Shown here piece by piece: positions 18,178 to 26,953 of a stretch of 58,960 nt of DNA. A program made the position numbers and the translations under genes. Positions within the stretch are counted from its first letter, which is position 1; the number at the start of each line of letters is the position of its first letter. The notes below the pieces were generated by a model, which was not told the origin of the DNA, did not search any database, and saw nothing but the letters and a program-made list of their open reading frames with translations. Source of the DNA: an uncultured Fusobacterium sp. (GTDB taxonomy: Bacteria; Fusobacteriota; Fusobacteriia; Fusobacteriales; Fusobacteriaceae); the NCBI GenBank assembly GCA_900543175.1, contig UQQO01000002.1:1-58960 (forward strand). Reading direction: 5' to 3'.

Positions 18178-19444
18178 TCTCCAATCTCATATTTTTTCTC
18201 TTTTCAGGAATAATAATTTTTACAACTGTTCCTATACCTATAAAACTTGTAATTTCAAGTTCTGCATCAACAATAGTTTTTAATCTCTCCTTTACATTTT
18301 GTATTCCTACATGGGGTTTTCCATCATTCAATGCTTTTCCTATCTCAAAACCTATTCCATTATCTGAAATTGTAATTATATGATCTTTCCCTTTTTTCTC
18401 GGTGGAAATCTTTATAGTTCCACCTTCAACCTTATTACAAATTCCGTGTTTAACTGCATTCTCTACTATTGGTTGCAAGGTAAGAGTTGGCATATTGAAG
18501 TCCTCTGTTTTTATATCATATTCAACCTTTACCCTATCACCAAATCTTAATTTTTCTATATCAAGATATATATTTGTGTGTTCTAACTCTTTAGAAAAAA
18601 GTTGAGTATCGTTTTTACCCATATTATGCATATTTTCTCTAAGATATTTAGAAAATTTTATTGTAGTTTCCTCTGCTAATTTTGGATTTATTCTGCAAAG
18701 AGCTGTTATAATATTCAATGTATTATAAAGAAAGTGAGGCTGTATCTGTGAAAGCATCAAGGACATTCTCTGTTCTTTTAACTTTATCTCCTTCTCCTCA
18801 TTTATCTGTTGTGAGATTTGTACATGAAGTGTTAAATAATAAAATAAAAAAATTACAGCATATGTTTCACTCATTATCCCTAACTTTACATCTATAGCAT
18901 CCATAATATTTGCTGTCATCAACCATAATATAGCAAAAAAAGCTGAAAGAGGATTTATCTTTGTATTTCTATAAAATTTAAGATCTAATACAAAAAGAAA
19001 CACGATCCAATATATCCAATTAGTTATAATATATCCATATTTCCAAAGTTCACTTCCAAAACTATTTAAAATATCAAAAGAAAATAATCTATTATTTAAA
19101 GTTAAACTACAATAAAGTAAAAAATTTAAGATTGCTGGAATATAGATTAACCTATTTTTAGGTTTCATTACACTTACCACTATAGCCATAATTAGAGGTT
19201 TTAATGAGTAATAAATTAATTTTAATAATATAAAATTTTCTCCTATTAAAGCTTTGTTTTTATAATAATCTAAATAAAATTCTATTATTGATAAAATTAA
19301 AAGAAGAGACATATTAATAACAAGTTGCCTTTTTAAAAATCTATCTACTGCTGATTTCATAGAAGCTACAAAAAATGTTCCCACTACCATTGCAATAAAT
19401 ATATAATTTTCTACAAGATAACTTTGCAAATATGTCTCCTTCAT
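18140..19444 (-). CDS. LytS/YehU-type sensor histidine kinase
   Basis: This 434-residue membrane kinase has about six or seven N-terminal hydrophobic segments (to about 215), a short coiled linker, then the His_kinase domain (PF06580 type) with LSQIQPHFLYNTLNIITALCR holding the phospho-His. The HATPase_c domain follows, with N box PIVENAVKHGI and G box SDNGIGF. The ATG at 19444 is chosen since AGAGGTGG lies just ahead; a GTG at 19453 would sit inside that ribosome site. It pairs with the overlapping response regulator. The signal is unknown. Confidence 0.88.
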   Translation of the reverse strand: MKETYLQSYLVENYIFIAMVVGTFFVASMKSAVDRFLKRQLVINMSLLLILSIIEFYLDYYKNKALIGENFILLKLIYYSLKPLIMAIVVSVMKPKNRLIYIPAILNFLLYCSLTLNNRLFSFDILNSFGSELWKYGYIITNWIYWIVFLFVLDLKFYRNTKINPLSAFFAILWLMTANIMDAIDVKLGIMSETYAVIFLFYYLTLHVQISQQINEEKEIKLKEQRMSLMLSQIQPHFLYNTLNIITALCRINPKLAEETTIKFSKYLRENMHNMGKNDTQLFSKELEHTNIYLDIEKLRFGDRVKVEYDIKTEDFNMPTLTLQPIVENAVKHGICNKVEGGTIKISTEKKGKDHIITISDNGIGFEIGKALNDGKPHVGIQNVKERLKTIVDAELEITSFIGIGTVVKIIIPEKRKNMRLESGKRREILSIGR

Positions 19445-19567
19445 AACATCCACCTCTTAACTACCTATTTTTTCTAAATTTAATTTTTTATTGTTTTTTT
19501 ATATTTTTAAGAGTGTTCTAATAAAATTATTTTATTTGAATATAGTATATCATAAAAACAAAAAAGC

Positions 19568-19587
19568 CGTTTCATTAATTTGAAACG
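19568..19587 (-). terminator. Terminator of tRNA cluster
   Basis: CGTTTCA pairs with TGAAACG around a six-base loop. On the minus strand it is followed by GC and a T run. It lies 34 bases past the tRNA-Arg gene. Confidence 0.75.
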
Positions 19588-19620
19588 ACTGTTTATTCTT
19601 AAATATTTAATTTAACCAAG

Positions 19621-19697
<77 letters not shown>

Positions 19698-19743
19698 AAT
19701 TTTATATAAAAAAAAGGTAGTCAACCTACCTATTATTATCAAA

Positions 19744-19834
19744 TGGCGGTGAAGGAGAGATTTGAACTCTCGGTACCGTTTATAGGTACTCTCCCTTAGC
19801 AGGGGAGTGCATTAGGCCACTCTGCCACTTCACC
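19744..19834 (-). tRNA. tRNA-Ser (GCT)
   Basis: This is a class II tRNA of about 91 bases with a long variable arm. The acceptor is GGTGAAG, the anticodon loop CTGCTAA (anticodon GCT), the T-arm contains GTTCAAATC, and CCA is encoded. Confidence 0.95.
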
Positions 19835-19842
19835 ATCATATC

Positions 19843-19926
19843 TGGCGGAAGATCAGAGATTCGAACTCTGAAGTCTTGCGACGCCGGTTTTCAAGACCGG
19901 TTCCTTACCAATTAGGATAACCTTCC
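19843..19926 (-). tRNA. tRNA-Ser (TGA)
   Basis: The acceptor is GGAAGGT, the anticodon loop CTTGAAA (anticodon TGA), and the variable arm GCGTCGCAAGAC is in the serine position. The T-loop is GTTCGAATC and CCA is encoded. It is the promoter-proximal member of the cluster, eight bases from the next tRNA. Confidence 0.93.
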
Positions 19927-19993
19927 ACGCATTAAATATAATATCATACCTCATCTTTTTTGTCAACAAGGAATTTTCAATTTCTTATCCAAA

Positions 19994-20683
19994 TTAGAAA
20001 ATAATTGTTCCTACTAAAACAATTAAAGTAGCTACAATAAGAGTTATATAATCCCAAATACTCACACTTAATTTTATGTATTCACTTCTATTTCCTCTTG
20101 AGTTAAATCCTTTTGATTCCATAGCCATTGCTATACTTTCAGAAGATCTTACAGCTGTTACCAACATTGGAAGCATAAAAATATTTTTTTCAACTCCCCT
20201 TGCTCTATATGCAAATCTCATATTTTGATACTCTTGCTTAACAATAGGAATAAAACTATATGCTGCTAATATTCCATAGGCAAAGTTTCTTGGCAGTTTA
20301 AATTGTTGATTTAAACTTAAAATAAATAATCTAGGGTCTGTTGTAAATACAAAAAATAAACCGATACTAGCAAAAGCCATTATTCTCATTGCTAGCTGCA
20401 TTCCTGTTTCAGCATCTCCTATTACAACCACTATCTTAGTAAGAGAGGTTACATCTGTACTTTCACCACTGTGCAAGAAGCCTGTAAAAAATACTCCCAC
20501 TGCTAAAAATATAACTGGTAAAAAAGCTAGAACTATCTTTTTTATGCTAACTTTATTAATCAACATCAGCAAAATCATAACTAAAAAAATTCCAAAGTTA
20601 AAATAATAGTTGTACTCAAAAGAGAGTATTAAAGAGATTAAAAATAGTGTTAATCCCTTATAAGCAGGGTTTAATTTTAACAT
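19994..20683 (-). CDS. ykoC: ECF transporter transmembrane protein EcfT (YkoC-like)
   Basis: This 229-residue protein has about five or six hydrophobic segments and the two conserved C-terminal coupling motifs of the CbiQ/EcfT family (AYRARGVEK near 160 and AMESKGFNSRG near 188). It is the coupling subunit that joins the ATPases to the substrate-binding S component. It lies two bases behind the duplicated ATPase gene, as in the ykoFEDC thiamine/hydroxymethylpyrimidine importer. Confidence 0.88.
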   Translation of the reverse strand: MLKLNPAYKGLTLFLISLILSFEYNYYFNFGIFLVMILLMLINKVSIKKIVLAFLPVIFLAVGVFFTGFLHSGESTDVTSLTKIVVVIGDAETGMQLAMRIMAFASIGLFFVFTTDPRLFILSLNQQFKLPRNFAYGILAAYSFIPIVKQEYQNMRFAYRARGVEKNIFMLPMLVTAVRSSESIAMAMESKGFNSRGNRSEYIKLSVSIWDYITLIVATLIVLVGTIIF

Positions 20684-20685
20684 TT

Positions 20686-22095
20686 TTATCTCACTCTCCT
20701 TAGCTCTTTTTCTTCAGTAACTTCATAAATAGAGTCTGAATATTCATATACTAAGTTTCTATCATGAGATACAATTATTATTGTCAATCCTTCATTAGCT
20801 CTTTTCTTTAAAAACTCCATTATCTCCTTACTTGTTCTGTTATCCTGTCCATAAGTTGGCTCATCACATAGGAGTATTTTTTGATCTCCTGCTAGCATAG
20901 ATAGTACTGCCACTTTTCTCTGTTGTCCTTGACTCAAAGCAAAAGGAGAATAGTTTCTATATTCATAAAGATTAAACTGTTTCAATAAGTTTTCTGCTCT
21001 TTCTAACAATTTTTTCTCATCTTTTTCATTTTGCTTCATACTAAAAATCAATTCATCTATTACTTTATAGGTAATAAATTGATTTTGAGGATTTTGAAAA
21101 ACTATTCCTATATTTTTCAATATCTCTTTTCTTTTCCATCTTTTTATATCTTTACCTAAAAATTTAATAGTTCCATTTTTTATTTTTGTTAATCCAGTAA
21201 TATTCAATAAAAGAGAGCTTTTACCTGCTCCACTTTTACCAACTAAAGAGACAATCTCTCCTTCTCTAGCTATTAAAGAGCAGTTTTCCAATAATTTTTT
21301 CTCTCCATACCCTATTGAAATATTTTCTAATTCTAACACAACTTCTTTTTCTTTTAGATTCTCTCTGTTTTCTTTAATTTCCTCACTATCTTCAAGTTCA
21401 AAATATGAGGTGTCATCTAAAATTTTACAACCTTTTCCTAAATATAGAAACTCATACTCTATATCTTTCCATAAACTAATTCTATGATCTATAGCTATAA
21501 TTGTAGTTTTATTCTCTTCATTTAATCTTTTTAATTTTTGTATTATCTCTTGGCTACTTTCATAATCTACATTGGCAAATGGCTCATCCAATATAATTAT
21601 CTTTGGAGAGATAGCTAAAATAATTGCCAATGCAACTTTTTGCTTCTCCCCCCCTGACAATGAAGAGAGATCTCTATCTTTTAAATACAAAATATCCATC
21701 TCACTTAGTACTATATCTACTAATTCATCCATCTTTTCAACTGAATACTCTATATTCTCAAGACAAAAAATAATCTCATCCTTTACTTTTTCCATACAAA
21801 ATTGAGCATCAGAGTTTTGAAACATCATCATAATATCTTTTACTCTCTCATTTGGGGAGTATTCTGATATTTCTCTATTTAAAAGCAATACCTTACCCTT
21901 TGACATTATCCCTTTATGCTCAGGATAAAGCCCTGATAAAATATATGCTAAAGTACTTTTTCCACAACCTGAAAACCCAGAGATAAGATAGACTTTTCCC
22001 TCTAAAAAATCATAAGAAAACCCATCAATTATATTTTTTTTAGAATTTATCTGATATTTAAACTCTATATCTTCACAACTTAAAACTTTTTTCAT
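20686..22095 (-). CDS. ykoD: ECF transporter ATPase, two fused ABC domains (YkoD-like)
   Basis: This 469-residue protein contains two complete ABC modules. The first has Walker A SGFSGCGKST, signature LSGGEKQKVA and Walker B IIILDEPFAN. The second has GKSGAGKSS, LSQGQQRKVA and ILLCDEPTYG. A charged linker (about 225-255) separates them. This replaces the usual EcfA/EcfA' pair with one polypeptide, as in YkoD. It energises the YkoE-like S component encoded just upstream. Confidence 0.92.
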   Translation of the reverse strand: MKKVLSCEDIEFKYQINSKKNIIDGFSYDFLEGKVYLISGFSGCGKSTLAYILSGLYPEHKGIMSKGKVLLLNREISEYSPNERVKDIMMMFQNSDAQFCMEKVKDEIIFCLENIEYSVEKMDELVDIVLSEMDILYLKDRDLSSLSGGEKQKVALAIILAISPKIIILDEPFANVDYESSQEIIQKLKRLNEENKTTIIAIDHRISLWKDIEYEFLYLGKGCKILDDTSYFELEDSEEIKENRENLKEKEVVLELENISIGYGEKKLLENCSLIAREGEIVSLVGKSGAGKSSLLLNITGLTKIKNGTIKFLGKDIKRWKRKEILKNIGIVFQNPQNQFITYKVIDELIFSMKQNEKDEKKLLERAENLLKQFNLYEYRNYSPFALSQGQQRKVAVLSMLAGDQKILLCDEPTYGQDNRTSKEIMEFLKKRANEGLTIIIVSHDRNLVYEYSDSIYEVTEEKELRRVR

Positions 22096-22098
22096 AGA

Positions 22099-22686
22099 TT
22101 AATCTTCCATGTTATTTTGATTTCCCAATGTATAGCTACTTAAAGCACCTGTTTTTGCTAATTTATCTGCTGCTATTTTACAGATTACCCCTGCAAAAAT
22201 AATTGAACTAATAGCTCTTACAACAAACATTCCCACTAACATTGTAGCTGAATATTTTACAAATCCACCTCTTACAAATCCCCATATAAAGCTAGTTACA
22301 CAAGCAGCAAATGCAGCTAAGCACATATTTTTCATAGTGTAGTTTTTATATCTGTCTTTAGCAAAAATAATTTCAGGTCCTGCCCCTTGAATTATTCCTG
22401 ATAATATAACTATTGGTCCAAACATATTTCCCATGATAACTTCTATTACAGCTGATAAAACCTCTGCTATAATAGCTACTCCTGATCTTTGAACTATATA
22501 TGGAACAAAAGTTGCTGCCATAAACCATACTCCAAATAATATTTCATAAGCAAATGGAGCTAAACCTAATGGGGCTAAAATTGTAGCTATAAAGTTAGCT
22601 AAATATACTGCTCCTAAATATATAAATGAAAATATTACTGAAAATAAACATACCATTATTACATCTTTTAACTTCCAATTAAACAT
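22099..22686 (-). CDS. ykoE: ECF S component, YkoE-like (thiamine/HMP)
   Basis: This 195-residue protein has five or six hydrophobic segments with the YkoE-type GPIVILSGIIQGAGPEIIF segment (about 90-108). It is the membrane substrate-binding subunit of an ECF importer. The TPP riboswitch at the head of the operon and the YkoF-like gene upstream indicate hydroxymethylpyrimidine or thiamine as substrate. It is separated from the ATPase gene by three bases. Confidence 0.88.
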   Translation of the reverse strand: MFNWKLKDVIMVCLFSVIFSFIYLGAVYLANFIATILAPLGLAPFAYEILFGVWFMAATFVPYIVQRSGVAIIAEVLSAVIEVIMGNMFGPIVILSGIIQGAGPEIIFAKDRYKNYTMKNMCLAAFAACVTSFIWGFVRGGFVKYSATMLVGMFVVRAISSIIFAGVICKIAADKLAKTGALSSYTLGNQNNMED

Positions 22687-22701
22687 TTTTTCCTCCCAAT
22701 T

Positions 22702-23310
22702 CTATTCCTTTGTTGGACTATTCACTGATATTGTTACTTGTAAAATATAGTGCGATAGATTAGTTTCACCATACTCAAATATATCTTCTAAAGTTTTAAA
22801 CACATCATGTACATCCCCTTCAAGAATAGAAACATAGTGAGAACTTTTTGAAAATACTCCATTTTCCTTAGCTTTCATAACTGCATGAGCTATATGTTCC
22901 ATATAGTCATTTTCTCCCATAGGATAGAATGATATTTTACTTACAACATTGAATTTTTGATCTTTAATTAAACTTTCATTTAATTTTATATCATCTACTT
23001 CCATAAAAGAATCTGCATCAGTATCTCCAGGACACCCCTTTGAAAAAGTTGCTTCCAATGCCATATGAACATTTTCTCTGTAAGCATTTATAAACAATCC
23101 CTTTACACTGTCAAAAACATGTACTCTTTTTCCTCTAACACAAGTACTTAATTTATCAGTAGCTTTCCATACTTTTGACATATCAGTTTTTGAAAGAGCT
23201 CCTAAAATTATCTCTACAAAATTATCTGCCATTGGATATAGAGAAAATCTACATCCTGAAACTCCTTTACTAGCTCCTCCAATACACCATAAACAATCTT
23301 TTAATCCCAT
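22702..23310 (-). CDS. ykoF: YkoF-family thiamine/HMP-binding protein
   Basis: This 202-residue cytoplasmic protein is built of two similar halves, each opening with a RFSLYPM or KISFYPMGE strand. That is the tandem fold of YkoF, which binds thiamine and hydroxymethylpyrimidine. The start is the ATG at 23310, giving MGLKDCLW. The ribosome site AGGAGG lies seven T residues ahead, while any earlier start would run through the riboswitch. It is the first gene of the thiamine-importer operon. Confidence 0.87.
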   Translation of the reverse strand: MGLKDCLWCIGGASKGVSGCRFSLYPMADNFVEIILGALSKTDMSKVWKATDKLSTCVRGKRVHVFDSVKGLFINAYRENVHMALEATFSKGCPGDTDADSFMEVDDIKLNESLIKDQKFNVVSKISFYPMGENDYMEHIAHAVMKAKENGVFSKSSHYVSILEGDVHDVFKTLEDIFEYGETNLSHYILQVTISVNSPTKE

Positions 23311-23343
23311 AAAAAAACCTCCTTTTAATTTCACAAAAGGAGG
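23311..23343 (-). terminator. Riboswitch-controlled hairpin holding the ykoF ribosome site
   Basis: CCTCCTTTT (23335-23343, read on the minus strand) pairs perfectly with AAAAGGAGG (23318-23326) across an eight-base loop and is followed by seven T. The hairpin is both an intrinsic terminator and a lock on the Shine-Dalgarno sequence. An alternative pairing of GGAG...AATAA with TTATT...CTCC between aptamer and hairpin could act as antiterminator. Confidence 0.8.
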
Positions 23344-23359
23344 CAAATAAAAAACTTTT

Positions 23360-23450
23360 CTTATTATTACTCCTTTCGTCGGCATTATCCGAATCAAGTC
23401 CTTTGGGTTCAGGTAAAATTACCTATCTCAGCTTCTGCACCCCAGTAATT
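23360..23450 (-). promoter_or_regulatory. TPP riboswitch (THI element)
   Basis: On the minus strand the conserved TPP aptamer parts are present in order: ACTGGGGTGC, GCTGAGATAG, ACCTGAACCC and GGATAATGCCGACGAAAGGAGT. The closing helix is ATTACT/AGTAAT (23444-23449 with 23366-23371). It heads the ykoFEDC-like operon and should shut it off when thiamine pyrophosphate is plentiful. Confidence 0.96.
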
Positions 23451-23578
23451 TTTTTAATTTTATCAACTGTATTATAATATCACTATTCTTTTTTTATGTC
23501 TATATAAAATTTTTTAATCTATCAGAAATTAAGCTTTATTTTTAAAAACCTTGAATAAAAATTTCTTATTATAAAAAA

Positions 23579-23622
23579 ACTGTGCAAAATGATAATATAA
23601 AATTATCATTTTACAACAGTTA
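23579..23622 (-). terminator. Terminator of eutS-eutP
   Basis: Long, nearly perfect arms (AACTGT plus AATGATAAT) form a hairpin followed on the minus strand by TTTTTTATAA. It lies directly after the eutP stop, so the pair ends here and is not joined to the thiamine operon. Confidence 0.82.
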
Positions 23623-23625
23623 TTA

Positions 23626-24048
23626 TTACATTTCTAATCTCTCTTTTAATTTTTTTATTCCTTCATCATCTGCTCTAGAGATATAAAATATCTCCTCTAC
23701 TCCAGATTCTCTCAATATCTCTTCAGCTCTACTATAGTCATTAACCTTATCTATCTTAGTAATTACTCCTATTACATCCTTGCCTAGAAACATCGATTTG
23801 AAATTAGGTGGAAAGAAATTACCTTCATCATCTGCACTTTGAACAAATATAATTTTCTCTGCCTCTGCTGCTGTTACTAATAAAGCTCTAAAAAAGAATT
23901 TATTTTCAATATACTCTCCTGGAGTGTCAATTATATTATTCTCATAAGAGACTGCTTGTGTCTTTGCATAAACGACATCTTGTTTATTTAATCTTTGTGT
24001 CAATGTAGTCTTACCACATCCCACTTTTCCTAATAGCATAACTTTCAT
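23626..24048 (-). CDS. eutP: EutP/PduV-family small GTPase
   Basis: This 140-residue P-loop GTPase has Walker A GKVGCGKTT (G1), the IIDTPGEY G3 motif and TKIDK as G4, in the compact EutP/PduV arrangement. Family members are encoded with ethanolamine or propanediol microcompartments, but their role is unclear. I start at ATG 24048, with AAGG upstream; a TTG at 24057 would overlap the eutS stop. It follows eutS by five bases. No other eut gene is present in the window. Confidence 0.88.
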   Translation of the reverse strand: MKVMLLGKVGCGKTTLTQRLNKQDVVYAKTQAVSYENNIIDTPGEYIENKFFFRALLVTAAEAEKIIFVQSADDEGNFFPPNFKSMFLGKDVIGVITKIDKVNDYSRAEEILRESGVEEIFYISRADDEGIKKLKERLEM

Positions 24049-24053
24049 AGCTA

Positions 24054-24398
24054 TCAAGACCTTGTAAATTTAGATACTGAAAATTGAAGTGTATTCTCTA
24101 AAAAACTCAACACACTTTTTAATGAATTTTCCACACTAGAAACATCTCCATTGATTACCAATGTTCCTGTAAATCTATCTAAAAATCCTATCTCTATATT
24201 TCCAGCTTTTGTTGCTACATCTCCAGCTATAATAGCAGTTTCCCCTGGTGTCAAAGTTAAAATTCCAATAGCTTTTGTAATTTCAGAATTCAATCCTACT
24301 TTTTTACATAACTCTTTATTTGGATGTGCAATTAAATGTGCAAGTGTGACTTGTTTCCCGGGAACATATTCTTGTATTACTCTATTTTTTTCTTCCAT
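24054..24398 (-). CDS. eutS: EutS/PduU-type microcompartment shell protein
   Basis: This 114-residue protein has a single BMC domain in the circularly permuted EutS/PduU form: an N-terminal beta-barrel strand ([20 protein letters not shown]) followed by [18 protein letters not shown]. It normally forms hexameric facets of bacterial microcompartments. The ATG at 24398 is preceded by AAGGTGGT. With eutP it makes a closed two-gene operon bounded by its own promoter and terminator, far from any enzyme of the pathway in this window. Confidence 0.92.
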   Translation of the reverse strand: MEEKNRVIQEYVPGKQVTLAHLIAHPNKELCKKVGLNSEITKAIGILTLTPGETAIIAGDVATKAGNIEIGFLDRFTGTLVINGDVSSVENSLKSVLSFLENTLQFSVSKFTRS

Positions 24399-24423
24399 AT
24401 TTACCACCACCTTATTATACTTT

Positions 24424-24451
24424 ATTTTATTATATTAATATAAAAAGTCAA
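24424..24451 (-). promoter_or_regulatory. Putative eutS promoter
   Basis: On the minus strand TTGACT (24446-24451) and TAAAAT (24424-24429) are 16 bases apart, about 25 bases before the eutS start. Confidence 0.5.
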
Positions 24452-24503
24452 ATTATTGTCATTCAGAATTTTAAAAATTTTTTTAAATTTTTTTAAAAAA
24501 TAG

Positions 24504-24532
24504 TTGCATAAAATTTCACTTTGTGATATATT
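24504..24532 (+). promoter_or_regulatory. Putative promoter for SstT-type symporter
   Basis: TTGCAT (24504-24509) and TATATT (24527-24532) are 17 bases apart and point at the symporter gene starting at 24588. Confidence 0.55.
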
Positions 24533-24587
24533 GTTTTCTATACAAAAACATATGTTTATATTTTAAAGACACAGGAGATGGGAAATA

Positions 24588-25823
24588 ATGAAAAATTTAT
24601 ATGAAAGATGGATAAAAATAAGTCTTATAAAAAGAATAATAGTGGGACTTATTGTAGGAGTTATATTAGTTTTAGTTGCACCTGAAAAAGCAAGTAGTGT
24701 TACAATCTTGGGAGATCTTTTTGTCGGAGCTTTAAAAGCAATTGCACCTTTATTAGTTTTTGTTCTAGTTATGGCAGCTGTTTTACAACATAAAAAAGGA
24801 CAAAAATCTAATATGAAATTAATTATATTTTTATATCTTTTAGGAACTTTCCTAGCAGCCAGTGTTGCAGTAGTTGGATCTTTCCTTTTCCCAGTAGATC
24901 TTATTTTAAAAGCTGGAGAAAGTAGCATAGCTCCACCTGAAAATATTGCTGGTGTATTAAAAGCTCTATTTATGAACCTTGTTGAAAATCCTGTAAAAGC
25001 TCTTTTACAAGGTAACTATATTGGAATTTTATTCTGGAGTGCTCTATTTGGTTTCTTCCTAAGAGAAAGTTCAGAAAACAGTAAAAAATTAATTTTAGAT
25101 GTATCAGATGTTATTTTAAAAACTGTTAAAACTATTATAGAATTTGCTCCATTTGGAATAATGGGATTAATTTTTAACTCACTACGTACTAGTGGTTTTG
25201 CAAGTTTACTTATCTATGGAAAACTTATCTTACTTCTTTTAGGTTGTATGGGATTTGTTACTTTTGTTATCAACCCTCTAATTGCTTACTTCTATATTAG
25301 ACAAAATCCTTATCCTTTAATCATGAGATGTCTTAAAGATAGTGGAGTTACTGCTTTCTTTACTAGAAGTTCAGCTGCTAATATTCCAGTAAATATGAAT
25401 CTATGTGAAAATTTAGGACTTGATAAAGAGGTTTACTCAGTTTCTATTCCATTAGGAGCTACAATTAATATGGGTGGTGCTGCTATCACTATTTCAATAT
25501 TTGCTCTTAGTGCTGCACATACTTTAAATATTCAAGTAGATATTTTCTCTGCTCTATTACTTAGTGTTTTATCAGCAATTAGTGCTTGTGGAGCATCTGG
25601 AGTTGCTGGTGGATCTCTACTTCTTGTACCTCTAGCTTGTAGCTTATTTGGTATCTCTAATGATATAGCTATGCAAGTAGTTGGAGTTGGATTCATTATT
25701 GGGGTTATTCAAGATTCTTGTGAAACTGCTTTAAACTCATCTACTGATGTTTTATTCACTTGTGTTGCTGAGTTTGCTAATTGGAGAAAAGAGGGAAAAG
25801 CTATTGTTGTAGAAAGAGCTTAG
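24588..25823 (+). CDS. sstT: Na+/serine-threonine symporter, SstT-like (DAACS family)
   Basis: This 411-residue protein has eight or nine hydrophobic segments. It carries the DAACS hallmark serine-rich stretch AFFTRSSAANIPVNMN (about 262-277), the NMGGAAITI sodium-site motif (about 297-305) and a terminal DVLFTCVAEF segment. The residues and N-terminus (RWIKISLIKRIIVG) match SstT rather than glutamate/aspartate carriers. A GGAGATGGG ribosome site precedes the ATG. It probably imports serine and threonine with sodium. Confidence 0.9.
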   Translation: MKNLYERWIKISLIKRIIVGLIVGVILVLVAPEKASSVTILGDLFVGALKAIAPLLVFVLVMAAVLQHKKGQKSNMKLIIFLYLLGTFLAASVAVVGSFLFPVDLILKAGESSIAPPENIAGVLKALFMNLVENPVKALLQGNYIGILFWSALFGFFLRESSENSKKLILDVSDVILKTVKTIIEFAPFGIMGLIFNSLRTSGFASLLIYGKLILLLLGCMGFVTFVINPLIAYFYIRQNPYPLIMRCLKDSGVTAFFTRSSAANIPVNMNLCENLGLDKEVYSVSIPLGATINMGGAAITISIFALSAAHTLNIQVDIFSALLLSVLSAISACGASGVAGGSLLLVPLACSLFGISNDIAMQVVGVGFIIGVIQDSCETALNSSTDVLFTCVAEFANWRKEGKAIVVERA

Positions 25824-25880
25824 TACATTCAAAGAGTTTTGTGATATAATATAAAAAAACTGATTTTTAAGGAGATTACT

Positions 25881-26444
25881 ATGAAAATTCTTTTTATAGA
25901 TACAGAAACTGGTGGTTTATCACAAAACTCTGCTCTTATTCAACTTTCAGGAATAGTTCAAATTGGAAAAAATGAAGCTGAAGTTTTTAACTTCTATGTT
26001 AAACCTTTTCCAAACTCAGAGGTTACAGATGAAGCTTTAGCTATTCAAAAGAGAACTAGAGAAGAGATTGAAACTTTTGAAGATGAAGAGATTGTTTTTC
26101 AAAAATTTATATCTATCTTGAATAAATATGTTGATAAGTATGATAAAAATGATAAATTTATATTAGCTGGATACAATGTAAATTTTGATAAAGATGTTAT
26201 TTATAGATTTTTTAAAAGAAATGGAAATAATTTTTTCTTTAGCTATGTTCAAGGAGCAGTTTTAGATCCTCTATATCTAATCACACCTTTACAAATTTTA
26301 AATAAACTACCTGTGTTAAATAATAATAAATTAGAAACTTGGTGTGATTATTTTAATATTCCTTTAATTAATCACGATTCTTTACAAGATGTTATAGCTA
26401 CAAAAAAATTAACAAAAGAACTAATGCTTTTAATGAAAAAATAG
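25881..26444 (+). CDS. DnaQ-like 3'-5' exonuclease
   Basis: This 187-residue single-domain exonuclease of the DEDD superfamily has Exo I FIDTETGGL near the N-terminus, an Exo II region AGYNVNFDKDV (about 92-102) and an Exo III-like HDSLQDVIAT (about 163-172). It is not fused to a polymerase. It might be a proofreading subunit or an RNase T/oligoribonuclease-like nuclease. The last, which is usually about 180 residues, is possible, but the motif spacing fits generic exonuclease better. Confidence 0.8.
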   Translation: MKILFIDTETGGLSQNSALIQLSGIVQIGKNEAEVFNFYVKPFPNSEVTDEALAIQKRTREEIETFEDEEIVFQKFISILNKYVDKYDKNDKFILAGYNVNFDKDVIYRFFKRNGNNFFFSYVQGAVLDPLYLITPLQILNKLPVLNNNKLETWCDYFNIPLINHDSLQDVIATKKLTKELMLLMKK

Positions 26445-26467
26445 AAGAGAGTTGATCTCTTCTATTT
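26439..26467. terminator. Bidirectional terminator between exonuclease and queF
   Basis: AAATAGAAGAGA pairs perfectly with TCTCTTCTATTT around a five-base loop. The plus side is followed by TTATT, the minus side by TTTTTCATT. It serves both converging genes. Confidence 0.8.
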
Positions 26468-26470
26468 TTA

Positions 26471-26953
26471 TTATCTATTATCTACTTTTTCAGGATATAA
26501 ATCATGGTTAGCCATACGATTAAAAGCTACCTCTTCCCACTTAGTTCCTTTTTTCCCATAGTTACAATATGGATCAATTGAGATTCCCCCTCTTGGAGTA
26601 AATTTTCCCCAAACCTCTATATATTTAGGATCCATTAATTTTATAAGATCCTTCATTATTATATTGATACAATCTTCATGAAAATCTCCATGATTTCTAA
26701 AACTAAAAAGATACAGTTTTAAAGATTTACTCTCTACCATTTTAATATTTGGTACATAAGATATAACTATATTTGCAAAATCTGGTTGCCCTGTGATTGG
26801 ACATAAACTTGTAAATTCTGGACAGTTAAACTTTACAAAATAATCATTTTCTGGATGCTTATTATCAAAAGTTTCTAAAAGTTCTGGAGCATAATCTTGT
26901 GGATATTTTACCCCTTGATTTCCTAAAAGTGTTAAATTATCTAATTCTCTCAT
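26471..26953 (-). CDS. queF: NADPH-dependent preQ0 reductase QueF
   Basis: This 160-residue single-domain (type I) QueF reduces 7-cyano-7-deazaguanine to preQ1. The catalytic Cys is in [14 protein letters not shown] (near 52) and the nearby Asp in the same motif. The [21 protein letters not shown] motif (about 75-95) provides the QueF NADPH/substrate signature. It is the last gene of the queDECF-folE operon. It starts one base after the queC stop and ends near a bidirectional terminator. Confidence 0.95.
   Translation of the reverse strand: MRELDNLTLLGNQGVKYPQDYAPELLETFDNKHPENDYFVKFNCPEFTSLCPITGQPDFANIVISYVPNIKMVESKSLKLYLFSFRNHGDFHEDCINIIMKDLIKLMDPKYIEVWGKFTPRGGISIDPYCNYGKKGTKWEEVAFNRMANHDLYPEKVDNR

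Noticed and set aside
23311..23397. Longer start for the YkoF-like gene
   Set aside because: It would translate part of the TPP riboswitch expression platform. The ATG at 23310 has the proper ribosome site.
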